A stretch of 10,269 bases of DNA from an uncultured Eubacterium sp. (GCA_900547255.1 URGC01000089.1:1-10269); one strand, 5' to 3'; counted from the first letter of the stretch, positions 1-6,671 are shown. Notes: a model not told the origin generated them from the letters alone. Numbers and translations: made by a program.

Positions 1-1
1 G

Positions 2-82
2 TTTGCAATTATTGTGCTTGCCGCAGTTGTTATAGTTGTTCTTAGAGTAAGAAGCAGCAGAAAGAATAAGTTTAGAGAATAA
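2..82 (+). CDS. C-terminal membrane-anchor tail of a Tp47-like surface protein (5' end outside window)
   Basis: Only the last 26 codons and the TAA stop lie in the window. The peptide is one hydrophobic segment (starting FAIIVLAAVVIVVL) followed by a basic tail (RVRSSRKNKFRE), as expected for a C-terminal anchor with a short cytoplasmic end. It matches residues 448-473 of the protein encoded at 2780-4201 at 22 of 26 positions. The DNA similarity runs a few bases past the stop. The upstream gene is therefore probably a paralogue sharing at least the anchor. Whether the Tp47-like ectodomain is also shared cannot be seen. The function of the full protein is unknown. The frame and stop are certain; the family call is an inference from the tail. 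Confidence 0.7.
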   Translation, partial: FAIIVLAAVVIVVLRVRSSRKNKFRE

Positions 83-90
83 AACATAGT

Positions 91-121
91 TTGTATTTAA
101 TCTGGATGAAATAATTATAAT
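91..121 (+). promoter_or_regulatory. possible promoter of the AI-2E family gene
   Basis: TTGTAT at 91-96 and a perfect TATAAT at 116-121 lie upstream of the gene at 172. The 19-base spacing is longer than the ideal 17, and the -35 box matches only in part. The start of transcription would be near 128. No clear terminator separates this site from the preceding gene, so read-through is also possible. Confidence 0.25.
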
Positions 122-171
122 AATATGTTAAGATTACATGTATCATCAAAACAAAATGTTGGGAGGACTTC

Positions 172-1311
172 ATGGGTTTTAGCAAAGAAAAATTCAGACA
201 GATAGTATTACTTATGGTAATAGCAGCGGCACTTGTGCTTGTTATTATTTACAGCCACCAGATTTTTGGGGCATTAGGGGTTGCAGTCAGTATTATAATG
301 CCATTTGCTGCTGGCGGCGCAATAGCATTTGTGCTTAACATTCCAATGAGACAGATAGAGAATAAATTGCTGGGAAAATGGAATAATAAGTATTCAGAAA
401 AGTTAAAAAGACCTGTAAGTATTTTGCTTACATTATTATTTGTTGTGCTGCTTATCACGATTTTAATAGCGACAGTTGTTCCACAGGTTGGAAAGGCTGT
501 CGCTGATGTTGCAAAACAGATTCCGATGTTTGCAGACAGAATAATGGCTATTGTGTCTGATTTACAGCAGCAATATCCTGAGATAGGCAGACAGAGTGAT
601 ATATTAGGCCAGCTTGAACAGAACTGGGACGCTATAGTTAATGGTGTGTTTTCATTTATGAAAAATGGTTTTGGCGATATGCTTAATTCAACAATAGGAA
701 TTGCAAGTGGAATTGTAAGCCGGGTTGCAAGCGGGTTTATTGCGTTTATATTCAGTATATATATCCTGGCACAGAAGGAAAAGCTTGGAAACCAGGTAAA
801 TAGAATATTTAAAGCATTTTTACCTGCGGGGGTTAATGAAAAAATACAGCGTGTATGTAAGCTGCTTAGCAGGAATTTTACTAATTTTATAACTGGACAG
901 TGCCTTGAAGCCTGTATTCTTGGTTCTATGTTTGTTGTGTCCATGTTTATATTCAGGATGCCATATGCAGTTATGATTGGTGTCCTTATTGCGTTTACGG
1001 CACTTATACCTATCGTTGGAGCATTTATCGGATGTGTAGTCGGAGCATTTCTTATTCTGCTTGTAAGTCCAATCAAAGCATTAGGTTTTGTTATACTTTT
1101 TCTTGTCCTGCAGCAGATTGAGGGAAATCTTATCTATCCAAGAGTTGTGGGAAGCTCGGTAGGACTTCCTGCTATCTGGGTTTTAGCGGCAGTAACCATA
1201 GGTGGAAGCATGTTTGGAATAATCGGTATGCTTGCATTTATCCCGCTTGTGTCCACCTTGTATATGCTTCTGCGTGATGAGGTCAACAGAAGAAATGGAA
1301 CAGGTAAATAG
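172..1311 (+). CDS. AI-2E/PerM (UPF0118) family transmembrane protein
   Basis: This is a 379-residue polytopic membrane protein of normal family length. Hydrophobic segments lie near residues 10-27, 33-56, 82-104, 174-200, 240-262, 264-298, 301-315 and 333-368. A soluble region at about 105-170 separates the N-terminal and C-terminal membrane halves, as is typical. Family hallmarks are visible in the second half: FITGQCLEA near 239-247, ALIPIVGAFIG at 277-287, and QQIEGNLIYPRVVGSSVGLP at 314-333. The ATG at 172 has a strong GGGAGG site five bases upstream. Members have been linked to autoinducer-2 export (TqsA) or to Na+/H+ antiport, and the substrate cannot be read from sequence; no quorum-sensing gene lies nearby. 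The gene sits between two Tp47-like anchored proteins but has its own ribosome site and no close same-operon neighbour. The family call is secure; the function is not. Confidence 0.92.
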   Translation: MGFSKEKFRQIVLLMVIAAALVLVIIYSHQIFGALGVAVSIIMPFAAGGAIAFVLNIPMRQIENKLLGKWNNKYSEKLKRPVSILLTLLFVVLLITILIATVVPQVGKAVADVAKQIPMFADRIMAIVSDLQQQYPEIGRQSDILGQLEQNWDAIVNGVFSFMKNGFGDMLNSTIGIASGIVSRVASGFIAFIFSIYILAQKEKLGNQVNRIFKAFLPAGVNEKIQRVCKLLSRNFTNFITGQCLEACILGSMFVVSMFIFRMPYAVMIGVLIAFTALIPIVGAFIGCVVGAFLILLVSPIKALGFVILFLVLQQIEGNLIYPRVVGSSVGLPAIWVLAAVTIGGSMFGIIGMLAFIPLVSTLYMLLRDEVNRRNGTGK

Positions 1312-1343
1312 AGCTTTTCAAATAATCATATTAATAATATAAT

Positions 1344-1428
1344 ATTCCGAAATGTTGATGTAGCATACATTTTATCATTCTAAAATGTTGATGCGATACA
1401 CATTTTGTTATTCTAAAATGTTGATGTG
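1344..1428. repeat. 33-nt tandem direct repeat, about 2.5 copies
   Basis: Units start at 1344, 1377 and 1410, exactly 33 bases apart. All share ATTC followed by AAATGTTGATG. Units 1 and 2 also share ACATTTT near their ends, while the third unit diverges after about 19 bases. Inside units 1 and 2, AAATGT and ACATTT are inverted copies separated by 11 bases, so each unit can form a small stem-loop. The repeat contains stops in the plus-strand frame that leads into the ORF at 1458. No function is known to me; binding sites or the relic of a larger element are both possible. Confidence 0.7.
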
Positions 1429-1457
1429 CATTGTCGAAAGATTATAATTATGCTGAC

Positions 1458-1559
1458 ATGGCGGAAATATTTGCCACAGGTTTCCAGATTAGCTGTCAGA
1501 TGAGTTTTTATCTTCATACTGCCTCTGGTTTTGGAAAGATTCTTGGCGAGAAAAAGTGA
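1458..1559 (+). CDS. 33-residue ORF of unknown status (small protein, gene remnant or structured non-coding DNA)
   Basis: The frame reads MAEIFATGFQISC, then QMSFYLHTASGFGKILGEKK and a TGA stop. It stays open upstream to about 1425 (a TGA lies at 1422-1424), adding residues such as SKDYNYAD. The composition looks protein-like, with mixed aromatic and charged residues, and I do not recognise it. Against it: no Shine-Dalgarno sequence lies before the ATG at 1458 or the ATG at 1500, and it ends in TGA whereas the recognised genes here end in TAA or TAG. The same DNA can pair with itself: CTGACA (1453-1458) with TGTCAG (1494-1499), and TGGCGGA (1459-1465) with TTTGCCA (1470-1476). It may be the tail of a lost gene, a small protein, or RNA. 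Confidence 0.2.
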   Translation: MAEIFATGFQISCQMSFYLHTASGFGKILGEKK

Positions 1560-1590
1560 TATTTATTGATAAAATATCTCATTTTAGATT

Positions 1591-1683
1591 ATTGACATAG
1601 TGGCTCCATTATTATATCCTCTACAGAAGTTAGCGGTAGCGAACATGAAGTAGAATGGACTAATAAGGAGCCACTATGTTATT
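1591..1683. repeat. long imperfect inverted repeat covering the ribosome site and start codon of the ferric reductase-like gene
   Basis: ACATAGTGGCTCC at 1595-1607 is a perfect 13-base inverted copy of 1667-1679, which contains GGAG of the ribosome site and the ATG at 1676. Outward, G1594-T1680 (GU in RNA) and T1593-A1681 extend the stem. Inward, after one bulged A (1608), TTATTA (1609-1614) pairs with TAATAA (1661-1666). Further in, TCC (1617-1619) pairs with GGA (1657-1659) and CTAC (1621-1624) with GTAG (1650-1653). An RNA spanning both arms would hide the ribosome site and start codon. An RNA started inside the repeat would not. Confidence 0.75.
1592..1620 (+). promoter_or_regulatory. candidate promoter of the ferric reductase/FMN - Tp47-like operon
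   Basis: A perfect TTGACA (1592-1597) is followed after 17 bases by TATCCT (1615-1620, 4 of 6 to consensus). Transcription would begin near 1627, downstream of the left arm of the inverted repeat. That leaves a leader of about 49 bases in which the ribosome site AAGGAG (1665-1670) is free. The left arm of the inverted repeat fills the spacer between the -35 and -10 boxes, a place where regulators often bind. Confidence 0.45.
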
Positions 1684-2755
1684 AATTATTTCACTTATAA
1701 TCGTGTCTTTATTTATATATTTTATGAAGGATATGTTAAAGAAAAATCCTACAGTGTTCTATATCGGAGCAGCAGTTATATCAATAGCTGTATTTGTGCT
1801 TGGATTCGTTGATTTTCCAATATGGGTAAAACAGAATATTCTTGGCATATTTGCCAAAGGTTCAATAGGAACAGCAATGTTTATATTCGTAATGTACGCA
1901 GGTGCACTTCCTAAAGGCTCAAAGTTCATTGCGCCATTGATGAGAATCAGGGGAGAATTGTCTATCACAGCGGCAATACTTGTCCTGTGCCACAATGCGA
2001 CTTATGGAACGACATACTTCAAAATGCTTTTCACTGCACCAGCAGCACTTGGTACAACACAGTTAATAGCTGCGGTTGTAAGCGCTATTCTTATCGTGTT
2101 AATGCTTGTGCTTACTGTCACATCATTTCCATCAGTAAGGAAAAAGATGCAGCCTAAGAAGTGGAAGCAGCTACAGAGAAGTGCGTATGTGTTCTATGGC
2201 CTTATGTATATACATGTAATGCTTATAAATGTACCACTTGCAAGAGGTGGAATAACTTCATATATACTCAATGTAGTTGTGTATAGCGTTGTATTTATTG
2301 TGTATGCAGCTATGAGAATTAACAAATATCTTGTGAGGGCTGGCAGAAATAATCTGAATGCTGCAGTTAATATTGCGGCTGTGGTTATTATTGTGTGCAT
2401 GTCAGGATTATGTTTTGCTGGAAATGGGGCGGCGGGCAGTGATGGTTCTGCTGTTTCGGGCAGTACGACATTTAAGGCAGATGGAACTTATACAGGAACT
2501 GCCACATGTGAGACATATGGATATAAGGTTACAGTCGTTATGACAGTAAAGGATGATAAAATCACAGAGGTTACAGCATCTTCTGAGGCAGGAAGACAGG
2601 ACAGTGTGTATTTTGATATGGCTAATGCATCGGTTCCAGAACAGATTGTAGAGAATCAGGGGTCAAAAGGGGTTGACTCAGTATCGGGGGCTACATTATC
2701 AAGTAAGGCTATTAAAGTCGCATTTTATAATGCTTATAAATCGGCTTTGAAATAG
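1676..2755 (+). CDS. ferric reductase-like transmembrane protein with C-terminal covalent-FMN-binding domain
   Basis: The 359-residue protein has about eight hydrophobic segments (roughly 2-17, 27-45, 63-77, 95-109, 127-150, 170-187, 195-212, 229-248). The core resembles the ferric reductase-like/MsrQ-type heme domain, with H106 (in CHNATYG) and H180 (in MYIHVML) as likely heme ligands. A Ser/Gly-rich linker (about 249-264) leads to an FMN_bind domain (about 265-357) ending in DSVSGAT at 334-340. In NqrC/RnfG-type domains this DxxSGAT motif is where ApbE links FMN by a phosphoester bond, which points to T340 here. By topology the FMN domain should lie outside the membrane. The likely role is moving electrons across the membrane to an outside acceptor. 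The ATG at 1676 follows AAGGAG by five bases, buried in an inverted repeat. The next gene starts 24 bases after the stop, so the two form an operon. No ApbE gene is present here. The acceptor is unknown. Confidence 0.85.
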   Translation: MLLIISLIIVSLFIYFMKDMLKKNPTVFYIGAAVISIAVFVLGFVDFPIWVKQNILGIFAKGSIGTAMFIFVMYAGALPKGSKFIAPLMRIRGELSITAAILVLCHNATYGTTYFKMLFTAPAALGTTQLIAAVVSAILIVLMLVLTVTSFPSVRKKMQPKKWKQLQRSAYVFYGLMYIHVMLINVPLARGGITSYILNVVVYSVVFIVYAAMRINKYLVRAGRNNLNAAVNIAAVVIIVCMSGLCFAGNGAAGSDGSAVSGSTTFKADGTYTGTATCETYGYKVTVVMTVKDDKITEVTASSEAGRQDSVYFDMANASVPEQIVENQGSKGVDSVSGATLSSKAIKVAFYNAYKSALK

Positions 2756-2779
2756 TATATCAAAATAAAAGGAGAATTA

Positions 2780-4201
2780 ATGATGAGAAAGACATTTCTA
2801 TCAAAAGCATTAGCTATTGCAGCAGCCGCAGTACTTACAGTTGCGAGTGTCACAGCTATAGCGCCAACTGTCAAGGCATATGCAGCAGACGAGTATTCAT
2901 ATGTATACGCAGGTCTTACATGGAATGAGTACTGGGAGAATGAAGGCGTATATGCAGCAGGGGATGACAAAGCCAATGAAACAAAGGATACACATAATGA
3001 GTTCGATAAGGGCGCATTTGATGCTGTATCAAGAGCTACTACTAACCACGGACTCCACAGAGGAAGCTTCCAGTGCATGGCAACTGTAGAGACAGAGGAA
3101 GGTCAGAAGTTTGAGCTTGCTGGATGGTCTGAGGATGGAACACAGATGATATTTACTAATGGTGATTCAGCTTCATACAGCAAGGGAACAATTGAATACA
3201 AGGGAACATCTTTCAAGGTTAAGAGCTATGAAGTTACAGGTATCAAGTATGTTCCGGTTAAGGTTAAGACATCAGACCTTGCAGATTTTAAAGCAAAGTA
3301 TTCAGTGGTAGAAAATGGTGGTTCACTCTTTGGTGGATATGGCGAGAATCAGCTTAAGTCATACAAAGAGACAGCAGAAGTAACAGAGAAGACTAATGGA
3401 TTAAAAACAGCTTCTAAAAATGCAGATGGAACATTTTCATTCACAGCAAGACAGACAGGTACTGATTCTGGTATCAAGGGAGCTTCTCTTCAGACAGCAT
3501 CTAATATAACTGTTACAGTTAACAAGAAGAATGCTGAGAGAAATGCAACTGGAGCATATGGTGAGTTTTTAAGAGTTGATTTGACTGGTGATGGCTATGG
3601 TGCACTCGGTGATAAGATGCAGGCTGTAGAGTGGAATTACTATGGAAAAGATTCAACCAGAACAACAGCACTTGCTACATACGGAACTAAGTTTGCAGCA
3701 GATAACTGGATGCATAAGATGAATGGAATCCAGCTTGGACTTACAGATTCAGGCAGATGCCAGCTTCCAGCTAACGCAGACGGAACAGGTTACTGGTCAC
3801 TTACTGTATATGCATTAGGATATGTTGATTATACAGTTAATTTTGAAGTTACAGAGGACAACCTTGCTCTTGTTAAGGAGAAAGTCAGCGATACTTCCAA
3901 GCTTGATGCAGCAGTAGAACGTGCAAAGGCATTAAAAGAGTCTGATTACACAGCTAACAGCTGGGAAAAGATGCAGGTTGAGTATGATGAGGCTTTAGAG
4001 GCTCAGAACACAGCAGAATATCAGGCTGAGGTAGATGAGGCAACACAGCACCTTAACAGTGCAATTGATTCTCTTGTAGAGGAAGAGGATGATACTAACT
4101 ATGTTGCTACATATACATTATTTGCAATTATTGTAATTGCGGCTGTTGTTATTGTTGTTCTTAAAGTAAGAAGCAGCAGAAAGAATAAATATAGAGGCTA
4201 A
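2780..4201 (+). CDS. secreted, membrane-anchored Tp47-like protein with FIVAR-like repeat
   Basis: The 473-residue protein starts with a signal peptide (basic MMRK, hydrophobic 9-30, likely cut at AYA|AD near 35). The ectodomain (about 37-360) carries segments I recognise from the Treponema pallidum 47-kDa lipoprotein Tp47: FDAVSRATTNHG (80-91), TEKTNGLKT (202-210) and NYYGKDS with ATYGTKFAADNW (286-310). A helical FIVAR-like unit follows (about 365-433, ending HLNSAIDSL). The C-terminus is a transmembrane helix (about 445-461) and a basic tail. There is no LPXTG sorting motif. Tp47 was described as a penicillin-binding protein and carboxypeptidase, but its physiological role is unsettled, so I would not call this an enzyme. 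Its place directly behind a heme/FMN membrane protein suggests a redox or ligand-capture partner. GGAG at 2771-2774 is five bases from the ATG at 2780 and eight from a second ATG at 2783, so translation may start at either. A strong terminator follows. Confidence 0.82.
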   Translation: MMRKTFLSKALAIAAAAVLTVASVTAIAPTVKAYAADEYSYVYAGLTWNEYWENEGVYAAGDDKANETKDTHNEFDKGAFDAVSRATTNHGLHRGSFQCMATVETEEGQKFELAGWSEDGTQMIFTNGDSASYSKGTIEYKGTSFKVKSYEVTGIKYVPVKVKTSDLADFKAKYSVVENGGSLFGGYGENQLKSYKETAEVTEKTNGLKTASKNADGTFSFTARQTGTDSGIKGASLQTASNITVTVNKKNAERNATGAYGEFLRVDLTGDGYGALGDKMQAVEWNYYGKDSTRTTALATYGTKFAADNWMHKMNGIQLGLTDSGRCQLPANADGTGYWSLTVYALGYVDYTVNFEVTEDNLALVKEKVSDTSKLDAAVERAKALKESDYTANSWEKMQVEYDEALEAQNTAEYQAEVDEATQHLNSAIDSLVEEEDDTNYVATYTLFAIIVIAAVVIVVLKVRSSRKNKYRG

Positions 4202-4233
4202 AATATAGTGACTGACTGCGCGTATTAAAAAAT

Positions 4234-4277
4234 AACCCCTGCAAGGCTGGTAAATATAATCCAGCTTTGCAGGGGTT
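4234..4277. terminator. bidirectional Rho-independent terminator
   Basis: AACCCCTGCAAGGCTGG (4234-4250) pairs with 4261-4277 over 17 positions, all Watson-Crick except one that is GU in the plus-strand RNA. The loop is ten bases (4251-4260). TTTCC follows on the plus strand. On the minus strand the hairpin is followed by a T-rich run, the complement of AAAAAATAA. It lies between convergent genes ending at 4201 (plus) and 4327 (minus) and can serve both. Confidence 0.92.
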
Positions 4278-4326
4278 TCCTCATATGTATATCGCGAACT
4301 TATCTTAAGTATATATCAAACTGCTT

Positions 4327-6504
4327 TTATCTGATTCCGAATATAAGATAAAGCAGATTGTAATTGTAGAACATGACAGCGGCTACTAATGAAACTGTTG
4401 ACATAATCTTGATAAGGATATCAAGTGATGGACCAACTGTATCTTTAAGGGGATCGCCAACTGTATCACCGACAACGGCAGCATCATGGGCTGGTGAGCC
4501 TTTGCCCTGACCTTCAATAGCACCTGATTCAATGTACTTCTTACCATTATCCCATGCACCACCTGCGTTACCTGTGAATATCGCAAGCATGATAGCTGAA
4601 AGAGTTGCACCGATAAGAAGACCGCCTACGAAGTAAGGACCAAAGAGGAAGCCTGCTATAACTGGGAATATAATTGATATGATAGCTGGCATTCTCATCT
4701 CTTTTAAGGCACCCTGTGAAGAAATCTCGATACATGTCTTATAATCTGGTTTAGCCTTGCCTTCAAGGATACCAGGAATCTCCTTGAACTGACGTCTTAC
4801 CTCTTCAACCATCTTTCTTGCAGCATTGGCAACAGCCTCTATAAGCATGCCTGAGAAGAGGTATGGAAGAGCTGCGCCGACAAGGGCACCAGAAAGAATA
4901 AGTGGATTAGTAAAGTTGAGGTCTAAGCTAGAACCCTCTGGCTGGAAAGCATATAAGAAGCTTACCATAAGGGAGAGAGCAGCAAGTGAAGCTGAACCGA
5001 TGGCAAAACCTTTACCGATAGCGGCAGTTGTGTTACCAACAGAATCAAGCTTGTCTGTAATATTACGGACCTCTGGCTCAAGCTCTGACATCTCAGCAAT
5101 ACCACCGGCGTTATCAGAGATAGGACCATATGTATCAACAGAAACTGTTGCAGATACAAATGAGAGCATACCTACGGCAGCCATAGCGATACCGAACATT
5201 CCTGATACGGCATATGAAGCATATGTTGTGATACCAAGAACGATAAGAGGATACATACATGATTTCATACCAACGGCAAGACCCTGTGTGATAGTAAGAG
5301 CGGCACCTTCCTTAGATGCGGCTGCGATAGTCTGTGTTGGCTTGTAATCATAACTTGTGTAGTATTCTGCGATACCACCGATAATAACACCACTGATAAC
5401 ACCAAGAGATGCTGCAATCCATGGTGAAACGAATCCGATATTAAATCCGGCAACCTTTAATACTTCTGAAGTCTCTGGCTGGAATAACAGATAAGTTGCA
5501 ATAAATCCGCCAATAATAGTGATAGCGGCTGCACTCCATGTAGAGATATTAAGGTCTCTGTGAGGGTTGTCAGAACCCTTCTTTAATAATACATATGCGA
5601 TACCAAGAATTGATGCGATAAGACCGATTGAAGCGAATACAAGTGGAAAATACATCATCTTGGAAAGCATAGTATCTGAAACGTCAATATTGTTAGCCAT
5701 GTTAGAGAGGTAAAGGCTGACTGCAAGAATGATTGCTGATGAGATAGCACCAACGAATGATTCAAGAAGGTCAGAACCAAGACCGGCAACATCACCAACA
5801 TTATCACCAACATTATCAGCGATAGTAGCAGGGTTACGTGGGTCATCCTCTGGAATATGTGCCTCTGTCTTACCAACAAGGTCGGCACCCATATCAGCAG
5901 CCTTAGTATAGATACCACCACCGACACGGTTGAACATGGCAACTATAGAGCATCCAAGTGCATAACATGAAAGACACTGTGTGAATACATGTCCGCCTCT
6001 TAGAGCGTCTATATCAAGCATGTTAAGTCCAAAACCAAAGATTAAATATACGAGGAATAATCCAAGTAAGGCAAATCCGCCAACACAAAGTCCCATAACA
6101 GAACCACCTTTAAGTGCAACTTTTAATGTAGAACCGATATTCTTTGTCTGTCTTGCAGTGTTAGAAACACGGACATTAGCATAAGTTGCTATCTTCATAC
6201 CTACCCAGCCTGCTGATGCGCTCATAATAACGCCAATCATAAAGCAGACAGAAGGCTCCCAGCTAAATGCTCCATACTGGACAGAGAAGATAGCTGCGAA
6301 TACGACAGCAATAATAACTACAACAACTGCAATAATTTTGTACTCGTATGTAATGAATGCGTTCGCACCAACCCTGATAGCGGCTGCAATCTCTGACATA
6401 CGCTCTGTTCCTTCATCGAGTTTCTTAACTCCGATGAAGTTGAATGCTGCGTAGCCAAGTGCAAGCAATGCTGCAACAATGACTAAAACTAATAAAGCTT
6501 CCAT
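4327..6504 (-). CDS. hppA: membrane-bound ion-pumping pyrophosphatase, K+-dependent type (probably Na+-translocating)
   Basis: The enzyme hydrolyses cytoplasmic pyrophosphate and pumps Na+ and/or H+ out of the cell. I start it at 6504 (725 residues): AAGGAG lies seven bases before that ATG, while the longer frame to 6549 has no ribosome site and adds a basic, non-hydrophobic stretch. All catalytic motifs are present: DMGADLVGKTE (204-214), DNVGDNVGDVAG (230-241), DTYGPISDNAGG (457-468), GNAGGAWDNGKKYIE (645-659) and HDAAVVGDTVGDPLKDT (673-689). About 16 hydrophobic segments fit the family. In the GNTTAAIGKG loop (490-499) Ala494 stands where K+-independent enzymes have Lys, which marks the K+-dependent class. 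In Clostridia this class is often Na+-pumping, but the ion cannot be settled here. It is transcribed alone, divergently from marR, and ends at a strong terminator. Confidence 0.97.
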   Translation of the reverse strand: MEALLVLVIVAALLALGYAAFNFIGVKKLDEGTERMSEIAAAIRVGANAFITYEYKIIAVVVVIIAVVFAAIFSVQYGAFSWEPSVCFMIGVIMSASAGWVGMKIATYANVRVSNTARQTKNIGSTLKVALKGGSVMGLCVGGFALLGLFLVYLIFGFGLNMLDIDALRGGHVFTQCLSCYALGCSIVAMFNRVGGGIYTKAADMGADLVGKTEAHIPEDDPRNPATIADNVGDNVGDVAGLGSDLLESFVGAISSAIILAVSLYLSNMANNIDVSDTMLSKMMYFPLVFASIGLIASILGIAYVLLKKGSDNPHRDLNISTWSAAAITIIGGFIATYLLFQPETSEVLKVAGFNIGFVSPWIAASLGVISGVIIGGIAEYYTSYDYKPTQTIAAASKEGAALTITQGLAVGMKSCMYPLIVLGITTYASYAVSGMFGIAMAAVGMLSFVSATVSVDTYGPISDNAGGIAEMSELEPEVRNITDKLDSVGNTTAAIGKGFAIGSASLAALSLMVSFLYAFQPEGSSLDLNFTNPLILSGALVGAALPYLFSGMLIEAVANAARKMVEEVRRQFKEIPGILEGKAKPDYKTCIEISSQGALKEMRMPAIISIIFPVIAGFLFGPYFVGGLLIGATLSAIMLAIFTGNAGGAWDNGKKYIESGAIEGQGKGSPAHDAAVVGDTVGDPLKDTVGPSLDILIKIMSTVSLVAAVMFYNYNLLYLIFGIR

Positions 6505-6531
6505 AGTATTTCTCCTTGAACGTTTATTTTG

Positions 6532-6562
6532 TGTTGTCTTCATGAACATGAAATGAACAACA
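6532..6562 (-). other. inverted repeats in the hppA leader
   Basis: TTCATG and CATGAA form a near-perfect palindrome at 6539-6552 with a two-base centre. TGTTGT (6532-6537) and ACAACA (6557-6562) flank it as a second inverted pair. Both lie in the predicted hppA leader, upstream of the ribosome site at 6512-6517. They could fold in the mRNA or bind a protein; chance is also possible. Confidence 0.25.
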
Positions 6563-6571
6563 TCTTGTTAA

Positions 6572-6600
6572 ATCTTAACAAATAAATACCATATAGTCAA
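6572..6600 (-). promoter_or_regulatory. candidate promoter of hppA
   Basis: Read on the minus strand, TTGACT (6595-6600) is followed after 17 bases by TAAGAT (6572-6577). TGT precedes the -10 box, as in extended -10 promoters. Transcription would start near 6565, giving a leader of about 60 bases. The -35 box is one base from consensus and the -10 box two bases. Confidence 0.5.
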
Positions 6601-6671
6601 ATTGAATTATGCAGAATTACTATAAAATATAAATTAAATCCATCCACAAAATAAAAATTTTATAAAACGAC

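Larger units (their letters stand above)
1312..1675. other. 364-base intergenic region with repeats, small ORF and fold-back structure
   Basis: No established gene is recognised in this gap. From left to right it holds an AT-rich run with no clear terminator (1312-1343), a tandem 33-nt repeat (1344 to about 1428), a 33-codon ORF inside a segment richer in G+C than its flanks (1440-1559), a short AT hairpin (1558-1578) followed by TTTT, and a long inverted repeat reaching into the next gene (1591-1683). The separate entries describe each part. Confidence 0.6.

Noticed and set aside
249..1076. Long open frame on the minus strand across the AI-2E gene
   Set aside because: It is antisense to a clear membrane-protein gene with a strong ribosome site, its translation resembles no known family, and no ribosome site of its own was seen.
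172..1311. Quorum-sensing AI-2 exporter
   Set aside because: The family name is historical and some members are ion antiporters. Nothing nearby, such as luxS or lsr genes, supports AI-2 transport.
1344..1428. CRISPR-like array
   Set aside because: Units abut with no unique spacers of regular length, the period is only 33 bases in total, and no cas genes are present.
1560..1675. FMN riboswitch before a flavin-related gene
   Set aside because: None of the conserved RFN-element segments is visible. The structure is a simple long hairpin, and the gene uses FMN rather than making it.
1595..1679. Invertible promoter (phase-variable inverton) flanked by 13-base inverted repeats
   Set aside because: The spacer is only 59 bases, shorter than typical invertible promoters, no recombinase gene is nearby, and the spacer has no convincing outward promoter of its own. 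One TATAAT on the minus strand lacks a -35 partner. Mixed-orientation reads could revive the idea.
2780..4201. Calling the Tp47-like protein a beta-lactamase or penicillin-binding enzyme
   Set aside because: No classical SxxK/SxN/KTG active-site set could be placed with confidence, and the enzymatic role of the Tp47 family is not settled.
4826..5347. Plus-strand open frame inside hppA
   Set aside because: It is antisense to conserved catalytic segments of the pyrophosphatase, and its composition follows from the codon pattern of hppA.
6505..6549. N-terminal extension of the pyrophosphatase to an ATG at 6549
   Set aside because: The ATG at 6504 has AAGGAG at ideal distance and starts directly with the first membrane helix. 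The extension contains that ribosome site and is not hydrophobic.
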